DNA of 64,000 nucleotides, from NCBI GenBank assembly GCA_963975245.1, contig CAXBFJ010000001.1, positions 310,001 through 374,000 on the forward strand. The letters run 5' to 3'. Numbering within the stretch: position 1 is the first letter of the stretch; every line of letters starts with the position of its first letter. Origin of the DNA: Panacagrimonas sp963975245. GTDB lineage: Bacteria; Pseudomonadota; Gammaproteobacteria; Nevskiales; Nevskiaceae. Positions 35,253 to 44,595 of the stretch are shown here, in pieces. The notes below the pieces were generated by a model. The model searched no databases. It was not told the DNA's origin and saw only the letters and a list, made by a program, of their open reading frames with translations. A program made the position numbers and the translations under genes.

Positions 35253-36194
35253 ATGATGAATACAGAATCAAGCGTTGCGCGTTGGAGTTCACGCAAATTT
35301 CGCACAGCGGCGTATGGCGCGGCTTTGATTGCCGGGATGATGAACCCGCTCCAGGCACAGGCTGCCGAGGGCGGCCTATCGCACTTTCCTTATGGTGCGC
35401 AGACGACCTATGCGGCCTTTATGCCGCCCCCCGGCGAAACGACGTTTTATGGCTACACGCTCTATTACGATGTGAATTTTGTTGCCGACGACAATGGCAA
35501 ACGCGTACCCGGTCTTGATATCGAGGCTGCCGCAATCGCGCCGCGCTTCGTTCACAGCTGGAAGACACCGTTTGCTGGATTCAAAGTGTCCAGTGGATTT
35601 GTGTTGCAGGGGCTCTACGTCAAAGTGAACACACCCGGTGCCCAGGACGAAGGGGCAGGTCCATCGCTGGTGGGTATCGAGCCTTTGATCCTGTCTCGCT
35701 CTTTCGGCAACCTTCACATACTCACTCAGGCCGTCGGTTACTTTGCACTGGGGTCTTACGACGATACTGACCTGGCCAACTACACCCTCAATTACGATTC
35801 TGTGGCGTACCAGTTTTCCACGACCTGGACCCCCACCCCGGACTGGGATATCTCGCTCAACGCTGCATCCGAATTCAAGGGTCGCAACAAGGACACTGAT
35901 TATCGCGGCGGTGCGCAGGGTGGCCTGACTTTCGGAATCGGACACAAGCCTTTCGCGGACAAGCGGTGGGACCTTGGCATCAGTGGTTTCTATACCGGGC
36001 AATTCAGTGACGACAAGATTCGCGGTCGCAAAATTCCCGGCGGTGGACGCACGCGAAAACTCGCGATCGGTCCCAAACTGGTTTATGCCTTCGCGCCGGG
36101 GACTGCCATCGTCGTGCAGTACCACCGGGAAACCGCGGCCCGATTTGCACCGCAGGGTGATTTGTTCTGGATTGAGTGCGCCATTCCGTTTTGA
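35253..36194 (+). CDS. SphA/MetA-family outer-membrane protein (phenol-degradation meta-pathway family)
   Basis: 313 residues. N-terminal signal (AAYGAALIAGMMNPLQAQAAEGG) is cleaved before EGGLSHFPYGAQT, the characteristic start of the COG4313 family. Amphipathic beta strands follow, and the C-terminus ends in Phe (WIECAIPF). These are predicted beta-barrel proteins found near aromatic degradation genes, but none is nearby here. It is transcribed in the same direction as yheS, 82 bases after it. Confidence 0.82.
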   Translation: MMNTESSVARWSSRKFRTAAYGAALIAGMMNPLQAQAAEGGLSHFPYGAQTTYAAFMPPPGETTFYGYTLYYDVNFVADDNGKRVPGLDIEAAAIAPRFVHSWKTPFAGFKVSSGFVLQGLYVKVNTPGAQDEGAGPSLVGIEPLILSRSFGNLHILTQAVGYFALGSYDDTDLANYTLNYDSVAYQFSTTWTPTPDWDISLNAASEFKGRNKDTDYRGGAQGGLTFGIGHKPFADKRWDLGISGFYTGQFSDDKIRGRKIPGGGRTRKLAIGPKLVYAFAPGTAIVVQYHRETAARFAPQGDLFWIECAIPF

Positions 36195-36685
36195 GTTGTT
36201 GACGTTGACTCAGCATCGCGCCTGAGATTCTGCCTGCGGCAAGCGACTTTAGGCGCACCGTGGTATACGGCATTGGACATCCTGCGTGACCGGGTCGCCG
36301 CACCAGACCTGTGGCAAAACCCAAATGGCGCCACTGGCATGTTGATTGCCCGACAAATGGCGATGGGTGGATACGGGGACGCGGATCCATCGGGAGATAA
36401 GTGCAGCACTATTCATACTTGACTGGTGCGCGCCTGCACGTGGCATTGGCGCTCACGGGCCTTCTCTTCGCGATGCTGTGTCCTGCGTTTCAAGTCCTAT
36501 CGCCGAACGTCGATTCGTGAAGTTGCCGTGCACATGCCGATACCGGCATTCGCAATGGCGTTCATTCGGTACGGGGCAAATCGGCCATTAGTGACACTGA
36601 CAGGCAGTACCTGACAGCGGGCGTCCATGCGAAGCGAATACCACACTGTTGGGTTTTGAACGTAACCAATAAGAAATTCTGAACA
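36195..36685. other. Intergenic region, no gene seen
   Basis: 491 bases between the SphA-like and vWA-repeat genes. Short frames on both strands have no family features and poor starts. A CTGACAG heptamer occurs twice 14 bases apart (36597 and 36611). The region probably holds the promoter of the large repeat gene, but no convincing -35/-10 pair is visible. Confidence 0.6.
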
Positions 36686-39600
36686 ATGACAAATAGAAGC
36701 AAAGCAATTCCGGGCCGCACGAAACTGTTTTTTGTATTGCCATTCGTCATGGCCGCTCAGTTAGCACACGCTGACAGCGAGCCCTATCCATTCTCACTGG
36801 CTCCTGTCACTTGCGAGAGCCCCGATACGATCAAACTCAGTGAGAACGTGGAAGTAGCGGGAATTGACGAGACGATCTCACTGGATTTGTCCGGAGACGC
36901 GCGGAATCTCTACCTCAACTGTTTCGATGCCATGCCGGGACGGAGCTGTACGGTGGGTGGTCCGGGAAGGTATTCGGTTATCAATGGCGACAAGTTCACC
37001 GTGGTGGCAACTTGCGGCGCCTCGGAGGAGCAGAAAACGGCTTCGGTGGTCTTGGGTGCAGAAAGTGGTATTCCAACAGACGTCCAGTCTGCCGACTGGG
37101 TTCTGACGACCCTTGACGTCATTCCTGACGCCTTTGCTTGGGCTGACAAGGAGGTGGTTGACCCCGGTCAATTGGTCGCAACGGAGATCATCAATCTGAC
37201 AGATTTTGATACGAATGCGAAACCGGTCATGAAGTTGTTGATACCGGAATCCCTGGACAGCGTTGAAGTGGGATTTGGAGGCTCAAATCCGACTTTCTAT
37301 CGTTATCACCGAAATGGAGCCGTTCCCGTCACGGTGAATCCGGTCGTTGGGAAGGCCGGCATTCTCAGCCTCAGAGTCAATTCTCCGCCGGTAGGCGAGC
37401 CCGCCTTGATTACGCTGGAAGTAGGTGACAACACAACACGAACCTCCGGAACATGGACCGTGTCCAGCTCAGGAGACATGGTGCCGGATGCCTATGATTT
37501 CGTCGATCGGTCGGTACCCACGCCCGACAGCTTCTATTCCTCGAATGTCGTTACTCTGAGTGGTCTGTCGGGGCCGACACCGATGTCTGTGAGCCGGGCA
37601 AACAAGACCAGTTTCACGATCAATGGCGGGCCACTTCAGTTTGGAACAGCCACGGTGCATAACGGAGATCAAATCCAGTTGCGCGCCCAGGCAGGGCCCT
37701 TGGGTGATCGGCGCGTCGCCAACGTCAATATCGGCGGCGTCATTGATCGCTGGACGCTGACCACGGGCGACACCATTCCCAACAAATTCGATTTTGTTGA
37801 CCAGTCAACAGTCAATGCGGGTGTCGGTGTCTTGTCCAACACCGTCACGGTTTCTGGCCTGACCGCACCGACAACGGTGCAACTCACAGGCCATCCCGAC
37901 GCTTTGTATCGCGTCAATGGAGGCGGATTCAGAGTAACCGACACCTTGGTCAGCAATGGCGACCAGGTTCAGTTGCGCCTCGTTTCCGGACCGCTGGGTG
38001 ATCGTCGCACGGCGCAATTGGATATCGGTGGCATCACGGATGAATGGACCCTGGCCACAGGTGACACCACACCCGATCCCTTCGATTTTGTAGATCGCAG
38101 TGTCCCGGATGCCGCGTCACCCACAACGTCCAATACGGTTGTGTTGTCGGGCATGACGGCAGCTGGTATGGCGCGTGTCCATGGCGCAGCCAGCGCGCGA
38201 TTCAGTGTCAACGGCGGGCCGTTCATTACCGGGCCCGTCCTGGTCAATAACGGCGACGGCGTGCGCCTGAGAATGATCTCGGGAGGCATGGGGACGCGAC
38301 GCAGTGCCAAGTTAATTGTTGATGAAGTCGAAGCAGATTGGGTTGTCACCGTCGGCGACAGCGTGCCGGATCCGTTTGATTTTCAGGACACGTCAACGCT
38401 GGAGGCCGGCAAGCGGGTCCCGTCCAACAGCGTCCGGCTGACTGGCCTGACCGCACCTGCCGTTCTCAGCCTGAGTGGCGACCCGACGGTCCGTGTGCAG
38501 ATCAACGGAGGACCTCAGCTCGCTGGCGAACAGTTGGTTCGCAATGGAGATGTACTGGTCCTTCGCATGAATGCGGGTGATCTGGCCCAGCGTCGTCGCG
38601 CAACGGTCTTCATAGGTGGCGTACGCGATGACTGGACCCTGACCACCGGTGACACCACGCCCGATGCATATACGTTCAACAATGTCACGACCACGCAGGA
38701 ACGTGAAGGTGTGCTCTCCAACACTGTGACCCTGACCGGACTGACGGCGCCGACACGGCTGACATTCTCGGGTCACGCAGCCGGTCTGTTCAGTGTCAAT
38801 GGTGGTGCCTTCGGGCGGGATTCAATTCTAGTCAACAACGGCGACACCCTGCGTTTGCGCCTGCTGAGCGGGCTGTACGATCAGAGGCGCACGGTTTCGG
38901 TAGATATTGGTGGCGTGAGGCAGAACTGGAGTGTCCTGGTTGTGCGAGATACCGTCCCGGATGCTTTTGACTTTGAAGATCAGTCTGTTCGTGAGCCCGG
39001 TGCGCAGGTTCGCTCAAACACAATCGGCATCACGGGCCTGACTGGTGCAGCTCGTTTGAGCTTGTCCGGCTCGGGAGATGTTCGCGTCAGTGTCAACAGC
39101 GGTCCGCTCCAGTCTGGTGGTATTGATGTCAACAACGGAGATTCCGTACGCCTCGTGGTTAATGCGCCGGCGGTTGGGAGTGCGAAGAATCTCAACGTGA
39201 CCATTGGCGGCATCACCGACCGCTGGCGGGTCAATACATTGCCGAGCCGGTCGAGCAATCTGCGGCAGCTGACGAGTGTGCGCACCGGAGATCCTCAATC
39301 ATCGGTGGTGTCGCTGGCGCTGCGTGTCGTTGATCGAAATCTCGGCTTTCCGGTGAACGGCCTCTCGGTGGATGACTTCGTGGTGCAGGAGAATGGGGAC
39401 GCGGTTTCGCCCAATGAATCCTTCACAACGGTCGAACCGATCCTGAATCTGCCTTATGTCGTGCGCACCATTTTCATGCTCGATATCAGCAGCAGCTTGT
39501 CTGCCAGTGATATCGCCAACGTCAAGGCAGCAGTGCGCTCCGCGATCGCTGACCCGGTGACCGGCGCCAGTCGTTTGTTGCCAAGGCAGCAGGTGGCCAT

Positions 39601-40456
39601 CTACACCTTTGATGACACGGTCCGATCGGTGATTGGTTACACCGACAATGTCGCTAACCTGCTCAACGCGGTTGATTCCGTTGAACGCGGAGGGCCATCG
39701 ACTAATCTCTATGGCGCCGTCATCAGCGGTGTGAATACCTTCAATGACAGCTTCAGTGTGACCAATGGATCGCAGGTCGGTGCGCTGGTGCTGATCACGG
39801 ATGGTCGCGATACATCGGGACTGAGCACCGAAGCACAGGCGATCGCTGCGCGAGGCATCAAGAATGCCTATGCGATTGCGGTCGGTGAAGATGCCGATAC
39901 GGAATCGCTGGAGCGGATCGTTGGCGAGGAGAATGTGTTCAGCATCGATGGATTCGGGCAGATTGAAGCCGCGCTTTCGGGTGTCGCCGAATCTGCAGCG
40001 AATGTGACCCAGGGTGTGTACTTCGTTTACTACGCATCACCTCGTCGCGCCGGCACGCACACATTGTCCGTCACCCTGGACGGGAACCCGGTTTGCCCAG
40101 AAACCGATCTTGATTGCGTGGATGAGATTGGGGGCAGCTTTTTTTCGGGGTCATTCTCAAATGTGGTGCCTCAGCTCGGGTTCCGGATTGATCCGTACGT
40201 CACCGACAACGCCCCGGCAAAAGTGGAGGCGACCATCAATTTCAATCTGGATCCGCCATCGTTTGTCTGGGCAATCCATTCGAATCAGTATTCCAACGTG
40301 ATCCTGGACGTGGATGCGCTGGACCCCGCGCGGGCATTCATTCGCAAGGTGCCGGGCGCGCCGGACTCGGTCAATGTCAATCTTCTGCTGACCGATCAGG
40401 TCACGGGGCTAAACAAGATCAGCCCCACAGTGACCCATCCACCTGTGGTGGATTGA
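36686..40456 (+). CDS. Giant secreted protein: Ig-like repeats plus von Willebrand factor A domain
   Basis: 1256 residues. Sec signal peptide in residues 1-30 (KLFFVLPFVMAAQLAHADS). Two diverged N-terminal segments (from about 31 and 146) precede six regular repeats beginning near residues 266, 364, 462, 560, 658 and 757. Each has a PDxFDFxD start, SNTVxLxGLTAP, a xNGGP turn, NNGDxxxLR and an IGGxxDxW end. The vWA domain (about 925-1110) has a full MIDAS: MLDISSSLSASD, GGPSTNLYGAV, LITDGRDTSG. The last 150 residues are beta-rich. vWA MIDAS sites bind ligands through a metal. A cell-surface or extracellular adhesive role is inferred. No sortase, LPXTG or T9SS-like signal is seen. Confidence 0.85.
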   Translation: MTNRSKAIPGRTKLFFVLPFVMAAQLAHADSEPYPFSLAPVTCESPDTIKLSENVEVAGIDETISLDLSGDARNLYLNCFDAMPGRSCTVGGPGRYSVINGDKFTVVATCGASEEQKTASVVLGAESGIPTDVQSADWVLTTLDVIPDAFAWADKEVVDPGQLVATEIINLTDFDTNAKPVMKLLIPESLDSVEVGFGGSNPTFYRYHRNGAVPVTVNPVVGKAGILSLRVNSPPVGEPALITLEVGDNTTRTSGTWTVSSSGDMVPDAYDFVDRSVPTPDSFYSSNVVTLSGLSGPTPMSVSRANKTSFTINGGPLQFGTATVHNGDQIQLRAQAGPLGDRRVANVNIGGVIDRWTLTTGDTIPNKFDFVDQSTVNAGVGVLSNTVTVSGLTAPTTVQLTGHPDALYRVNGGGFRVTDTLVSNGDQVQLRLVSGPLGDRRTAQLDIGGITDEWTLATGDTTPDPFDFVDRSVPDAASPTTSNTVVLSGMTAAGMARVHGAASARFSVNGGPFITGPVLVNNGDGVRLRMISGGMGTRRSAKLIVDEVEADWVVTVGDSVPDPFDFQDTSTLEAGKRVPSNSVRLTGLTAPAVLSLSGDPTVRVQINGGPQLAGEQLVRNGDVLVLRMNAGDLAQRRRATVFIGGVRDDWTLTTGDTTPDAYTFNNVTTTQEREGVLSNTVTLTGLTAPTRLTFSGHAAGLFSVNGGAFGRDSILVNNGDTLRLRLLSGLYDQRRTVSVDIGGVRQNWSVLVVRDTVPDAFDFEDQSVREPGAQVRSNTIGITGLTGAARLSLSGSGDVRVSVNSGPLQSGGIDVNNGDSVRLVVNAPAVGSAKNLNVTIGGITDRWRVNTLPSRSSNLRQLTSVRTGDPQSSVVSLALRVVDRNLGFPVNGLSVDDFVVQENGDAVSPNESFTTVEPILNLPYVVRTIFMLDISSSLSASDIANVKAAVRSAIADPVTGASRLLPRQQVAIYTFDDTVRSVIGYTDNVANLLNAVDSVERGGPSTNLYGAVISGVNTFNDSFSVTNGSQVGALVLITDGRDTSGLSTEAQAIAARGIKNAYAIAVGEDADTESLERIVGEENVFSIDGFGQIEAALSGVAESAANVTQGVYFVYYASPRRAGTHTLSVTLDGNPVCPETDLDCVDEIGGSFFSGSFSNVVPQLGFRIDPYVTDNAPAKVEATINFNLDPPSFVWAIHSNQYSNVILDVDALDPARAFIRKVPGAPDSVNVNLLLTDQVTGLNKISPTVTHPPVVD
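37481..39245 (+). repeat. Six in-frame tandem repeats, period 294 bases
   Basis: Repeat starts (codon for Val/Ile/Thr-Pro before the FDF motif) fall at 37481, 37775, 38069, 38363, 38657 and 38954. The first four intervals are exactly 294 bases and the last is 297. The translated units share PDxFDFxD, SNTVxLxGLTAP, NGGP, NNGD and IGGxxDxW but have diverged, so the duplication is not recent. A degenerate unit starts at 37121 (IPDAFAWAD). Confidence 0.9.
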
Positions 40457-40473
40457 CCGGGGTCTGACCAGAT

Positions 40474-40506
40474 GGAAACGGCGCATCGACGGGGTGCGCC
40501 GTTTCC
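40474..40506 (+). terminator. Strong hairpin after the vWA repeat gene
   Basis: Perfect 12-bp stem GGAAACGGCGCA / TGCGCCGTTTCC with a 9-base loop, 18 bases after the stop codon. It is followed by CTTGTATATTG rather than a clean U-tract, so termination efficiency is uncertain. Confidence 0.65.
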
Positions 40507-40593
40507 CTTGTATATTGCATAAGCCAGCAATTTAGTTGGTTTATAGCGACAATAGCTGGCCCCGCGATCCTGCGGGCCTGTATCGAGTTCCTA

Positions 40594-42480
40594 ATGCCTG
40601 CTTCAGATTCCTCCTCTGCTGACGCCCGTTTCACTGATCTGGGCCTGCCAGCGCCGATTTTGCAGATACTGGAGGAGCTGGGTTATGAGTCACCAACCCC
40701 CATTCAGGCGCAGACCATCCCACTGTTGCTGGAAGGGCGCGACCTGCTTGGCCAGGCGCAGACCGGAACTGGCAAAACCGCCGCCTTTGCGCTGCCGGCG
40801 CTGAGTCTGACGCAGCTCAAACCGGCTTTACCGCAGACACTGGTACTGGCACCCACGCGAGAACTCGCAATTCAGGTGGCGGAAGCTTTTCAGCGATATG
40901 CGACGCATTTGCCCGGATTTCACGTTCTGCCCATCTACGGCGGGCAGAGCTATGTACCTCAGCTCAAGGGTTTGCGACGCGGCGTTCATGTTGTCGTTGG
41001 AACGCCGGGTCGGGTGGTGGATCACATCAAGCGTGGCACCCTGAATCTGGACAGCATCCGCATGCTGGTTCTCGATGAAGCAGATGAAATGCTGCGGATG
41101 GGTTTTATCGACGATGTGGAATGGGTGCTGCAGCAAACGCCTGCGAACCGTCAGGTGGCGCTGTTTTCGGCCACCATGCCCTCGGCAATCCGCAGGGTGG
41201 CGCAGACTTATCTGAAGTCGCCTGCCGAGATTCACGTCAAGTCGAAAACCACCACGGCCACCAACATCCGACAGCGCTACTGGCTGGTCAGCGGTGCCAA
41301 CAAGCTGGAAGGTCTGACGCGAATTCTCGAGGCCGAGACATTTGACGCAATGATCATCTTTGCCAGAACCAAGCTGGCAACTAACGAACTGGCAGAGCGG
41401 CTGGAAGCCCGTGGTTTTGCCGCAGCGGCCCTCAATGGTGACCTTGATCAGAAACAGCGCGAGCGAACCGTCGCCAAGCTGAAAAACCGCATTCTGGATA
41501 TTGTCGTCGCCACCGACGTCGCCGCGCGCGGCCTGGATGTGGAACGCATCAGTCACGTACTCAACTACGACATTCCCACGGATACCGAGTCCTATGTACA
41601 TCGCATCGGACGGACCGGCCGCGCGGGGCGCAGTGGAGAAGCGATCCTGTTTGTCGCGCCGCGCGAAAAACACCTTCTGCGCGCCATCGAGCGAGCCACC
41701 CGTCAAAGCATTGGCATCATGGCTTTGCCGACCGATGCCACGATTCAGGACAAGCGTCTCGAACGATTCGAGAAGTCCATCATTGATGCGCTGGAGGACG
41801 AGGCTTCGACGAGCAAGATTGAGGCCTTGGAACAGATGATTCTGCAGGTTTCCGAGCAGCAGTCGGTTCCGCCCGCACGCATTGCCGCGGTTCTGGCGCA
41901 TCTGGCGCAGGCCAGCAAATCAGCTGTTGTTCCAGCGGGCCTGGGTGAGACCACCCGGCGGCCTCGCAGCGAGACGCCGCGGCGCGAAGAGCGCGAGAGG
42001 CCGAGCCGGCCCAGTGCGCCGCCCATTGAGCAGGAGCCGCCGCCCCGACAGTTCTTTGCCGACGCACCGCGTGACAAGCCCAGCACGGCTCCGGTCGGCT
42101 CACCGCATCCTGTCCCGGAAAAAGATCGCGCTAAGCCGGTGCGGAGTCGGGCCAAGTCTTCGGATGAGGAACTCGAACCTTTCCGGGTTGAAGTGGGTGA
42201 GAAACAAGGTGCCAAGCCGGGCAATCTGGTGGGCGCCATCGCCAATGAGGCAGGTCTGGACGCCGCATTCATTGGCCGCATTGAAATCCACGACGATTAC
42301 AGCATCATCGATCTACCTGTCGGAATGCCGAGAAAGATTCTTCGCGATCTGCAGAAAGTCTGGGTTTCAGGTCATCAATTGAAGATGAGTCGGGTCAACG
42401 CCAAACCCGTGCCGGAAAGTGCCGGCAAACCCGCCAAGCCAGCGAAACCTTTCAAGAAGAAGCACAAACCCAAAACCTGA
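40594..42480 (+). CDS. deaD: DEAD-box ATP-dependent RNA helicase (DeaD/CsdA type)
   Basis: 628 residues. Q motif region (FTDLGLPAPILQILEELGY), motif I AQTGTGKTAA, motif II LDEADEML, motif III FSATMP, motif VI HRIGRTGRAGR. After residue 440 comes a low-complexity Pro/Arg/Glu linker, then a DbpA-like RNA-binding module (FRVEVGEKQGAKPGNLVGAIANE... IHDDYSIIDLP) and a Lys-rich tail. It unwinds structured RNA in ribosome assembly and cold growth. An 87-base leader separates it from the preceding hairpin. Confidence 0.93.
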   Translation: MPASDSSSADARFTDLGLPAPILQILEELGYESPTPIQAQTIPLLLEGRDLLGQAQTGTGKTAAFALPALSLTQLKPALPQTLVLAPTRELAIQVAEAFQRYATHLPGFHVLPIYGGQSYVPQLKGLRRGVHVVVGTPGRVVDHIKRGTLNLDSIRMLVLDEADEMLRMGFIDDVEWVLQQTPANRQVALFSATMPSAIRRVAQTYLKSPAEIHVKSKTTTATNIRQRYWLVSGANKLEGLTRILEAETFDAMIIFARTKLATNELAERLEARGFAAAALNGDLDQKQRERTVAKLKNRILDIVVATDVAARGLDVERISHVLNYDIPTDTESYVHRIGRTGRAGRSGEAILFVAPREKHLLRAIERATRQSIGIMALPTDATIQDKRLERFEKSIIDALEDEASTSKIEALEQMILQVSEQQSVPPARIAAVLAHLAQASKSAVVPAGLGETTRRPRSETPRREERERPSRPSAPPIEQEPPPRQFFADAPRDKPSTAPVGSPHPVPEKDRAKPVRSRAKSSDEELEPFRVEVGEKQGAKPGNLVGAIANEAGLDAAFIGRIEIHDDYSIIDLPVGMPRKILRDLQKVWVSGHQLKMSRVNAKPVPESAGKPAKPAKPFKKKHKPKT

Positions 42481-42506
42481 GGCGAGGGCGGCCGCGGAAA
42501 CAGGGG

Positions 42507-42528
42507 GCGCTGATCAGACGATCAGCGC
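42507..42528. terminator. Perfect 9-bp hairpin at convergent deaD/MAPEG ends
   Basis: GCGCTGATC-AGAC-GATCAGCGC lies in the short gap between stops and overlaps the MAPEG stop codon. There is no U-tract on either side. It probably stabilises or delimits 3' ends. Confidence 0.45.
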
Positions 42529-42912
42529 AGCAATCCCGCGCCAGACGCAGAGCAGGCCGGCGACCAGCAGCAGGATGAAAGTGGCCAGGGTGCCAATGAA
42601 GCGGCCAAGGAAAAATTTCGGCAGGTAGCTCAGGGCAATGCCGTGAAGGATGCGCGCCACCAGCAGGCTCATCCCCATCAAATGCAGCAGCCAGACCGGC
42701 GTGGCGCCGCCCACCTCAAGACAGAGCATGAGGATCAGGATCAAGGGGACATACTCGCTGAAATTCGCGTGACCGCGAATCATGCTTTGCATGTGGCGGT
42801 CGCCACCATCTCCCAAATTGATTTTCCCACTGCGCCGGCCGCCAACCACCTTGGCGCTGAGCATGAGAAACCAGATCGCCAGCAGTCCTGCGTAGAGCGG
42901 TGTAATGGTCAT
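42514..42912 (-). CDS. MAPEG-family membrane protein
   Basis: 132 residues with four hydrophobic segments. Family marks: RHMQSMIRGHANFSEYVPLILILMLCLE (the RxxxNxxE-type core) and ARILHGIALS. MAPEG proteins are small integral membrane enzymes, many of which are glutathione-dependent transferases or peroxidases. The bacterial substrate is unknown. It ends 34 bases from the convergent deaD stop and starts 59 bases after the MscS gene, both on the minus strand. Confidence 0.9.
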   Translation of the reverse strand: MTITPLYAGLLAIWFLMLSAKVVGGRRSGKINLGDGGDRHMQSMIRGHANFSEYVPLILILMLCLEVGGATPVWLLHLMGMSLLVARILHGIALSYLPKFFLGRFIGTLATFILLLVAGLLCVWRGIAALIV

Positions 42913-42971
42913 GGTCTGCGTCTCCTGAAGGCGTCGGCTTGCACCGGCGATGATATGCGCTCTGCCTGAGT

Positions 42972-44060
42972 TCAGCTCTCAGCGGATTTTGCAGGTTCCT
43001 GTGTGAACCGAATGGGTCCTTCTACGAACAAGCTGCGTGTCGGGTATGCAAAGCCGATGCCCTTGTCTGCAAAAGCTTCGAACAATTCCAGATTGATCGA
43101 CTGCTGTACGTCCATGTAAGGGCCGTAGTCGGGAACCTTCATCCAGTAGACCACTTCAAAATCCAGAGACGAGTTGCCGAATGTCTTGAAATGAGCACGG
43201 TCGAATCGGGTAATTTGCTGTCGTTCAATGATCTCACGCACGATAGTGGGGATCTCCCGCAGCTGTTCTGGCGAGGTCTGGTACAGCACGCCAAACGCAA
43301 ATACGATGCGACGTTCCGACATTCGCTTGTAGTTGCGCAGACGGGCCTTGAGCAGGTCGCTATTGGAGAACACGAGTTGTTCGCCGCTGATGCTGCGGAT
43401 GCGGGTGGTCTTGAGCCCGACGTGCTCGATGGTTCCGGAGTACTCGTCAATCACGACAAAGTCGCCGATGACAAAAGGCTTGTCGACGATGATCGACAAG
43501 CTGGCAAACAGGTCGCCCAGGATGTTTTGCACGGCAAGGGCAACTGCAATGCCGCCAACGCCAAGGCCGGCGACCATGGCGGTGACGTCCACGCCCAGGT
43601 TGGATAGCGCCAGCAGCAGAATCATGGCCCACAGGATCAGACGCCCAATGAAACCGATGGCGGCAACGGCAGTTGCGGCCCCGGCATTAGCCTCCATGCT
43701 GCGTTCACGGTATCGGTTCAACCAGAAATCCAGGCCTGCCACCATCCAGAGTCCGATCTGCAGGAACAGGGCAACGGTCGCGACGCCGGACAAAACGGTC
43801 TGGGTCTTGTCGGGCAGTTCTAGGTAGTGACTGCCGATGAACAGGGTGACCAGAAGAATCAAGGTCTGCTTGGTTTTCTTGGCAACCTCAACCAGCGAAT
43901 CATCCAGCTTCGTACTGGATTGCAGTGCAATTTTTGCCACCCGGCTCATGACAAACCACTTGATGACGGCGACGGTGACGTTGATGCTCAGTGCAATCGC
44001 AAGCGCAGTCAGCCATGCGGATACCGGGTTGTCGAGCAGGGGATAATTCAGCAATTCCAT
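42972..44060 (-). CDS. MscS-family mechanosensitive ion channel
   Basis: 362 residues. Five hydrophobic helices. The pore-lining Gly/Ala-rich helix MVAGLGVGGIAVALAVQNILGDLFASLSI is followed by the MscS beta domain (KPFVIGDFVVIDEYSGTIEHVGLKTTRIRS). It opens under membrane tension to release solutes in hypo-osmotic shock. It is longer than E. coli MscS (286 residues) because of extra N-terminal helices, in the YbdG/YnaI direction. Confidence 0.92.
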   Translation of the reverse strand: MELLNYPLLDNPVSAWLTALAIALSINVTVAVIKWFVMSRVAKIALQSSTKLDDSLVEVAKKTKQTLILLVTLFIGSHYLELPDKTQTVLSGVATVALFLQIGLWMVAGLDFWLNRYRERSMEANAGAATAVAAIGFIGRLILWAMILLLALSNLGVDVTAMVAGLGVGGIAVALAVQNILGDLFASLSIIVDKPFVIGDFVVIDEYSGTIEHVGLKTTRIRSISGEQLVFSNSDLLKARLRNYKRMSERRIVFAFGVLYQTSPEQLREIPTIVREIIERQQITRFDRAHFKTFGNSSLDFEVVYWMKVPDYGPYMDVQQSINLELFEAFADKGIGFAYPTRSLFVEGPIRFTQEPAKSAES

Positions 44061-44199
44061 GAAGGCTCCGGGTTTGCGGGGGGCAAAGCCGGTTTGCGCT
44101 CAAGAGACACAGTTGCGCAAACCAGACAGCGGAAAGGGCGCAACCTTAAAGCATCGATGCTTGGGCTGACCACTTCATCCAGATGACAAATGGGACAAA

Positions 44200-44595
44200 T
44201 CAGCTCAGCGAAAGCGCATCAATGTAGTACCAGCGACCGGACTCGCGGCGAAAACGGCTGCGCTCCTGCATGCGCACGGCGCGACCTCCGGCGACCCGGA
44301 AGCGGGCGACAAAACTGACGGTGGATTCGTCCTCGGAAAGAATCTGGTGATCCTTTATCGTCAATCCCAGCCATTTGCTCGCCGCTTCAAACTCCACGGT
44401 CCGCGGGCGGGTGTCCGGGTGCCAGCTGGCAAGCAGATAGTCTTCCATTTCGAGCGCGTAGGCTGAATAGCGAGAGCGCATCAATGTCTCTGCATCGGCT
44501 GCGGTCTGTCCGGCGTGCAGAGGCGCACAGCATTGCCCGTAGCTCCGATCCTCGCGGCAGGGGCAGGGCGCATCGAGATCGCGTTGAATGCTCAT
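44200..44595 (-). CDS. ychJ: YchJ/UPF0225 family protein
   Basis: 131 residues from ATG 44595. N-terminal Cys-rich SEC-C-like motif CPCREDRSYGQCCAPLHAG, then LMRSRYSAYALEMEDYLLASWHP and a C-terminal NTF2-like half ending in RWYYIDAL. Function not established. The ATG overlaps the yhiN stop by 4 bases, so the two genes are coupled. The upstream in-frame extension lies inside yhiN and is rejected. Confidence 0.9.
   Translation of the reverse strand: MSIQRDLDAPCPCREDRSYGQCCAPLHAGQTAADAETLMRSRYSAYALEMEDYLLASWHPDTRPRTVEFEAASKWLGLTIKDHQILSEDESTVSFVARFRVAGGRAVRMQERSRFRRESGRWYYIDALSLS

Noticed and set aside
36597..36617. Two CTGACAG copies 14 bases apart as a lux-type box
   Set aside because: They are direct, not inverted, repeats and no LuxR regulator is nearby. 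Chance is a sufficient explanation.
40828..41901. 357-codon minus-strand open frame opposite deaD
   Set aside because: The plus strand clearly encodes a DEAD-box helicase with all motifs. The opposite frame has no recognisable protein.
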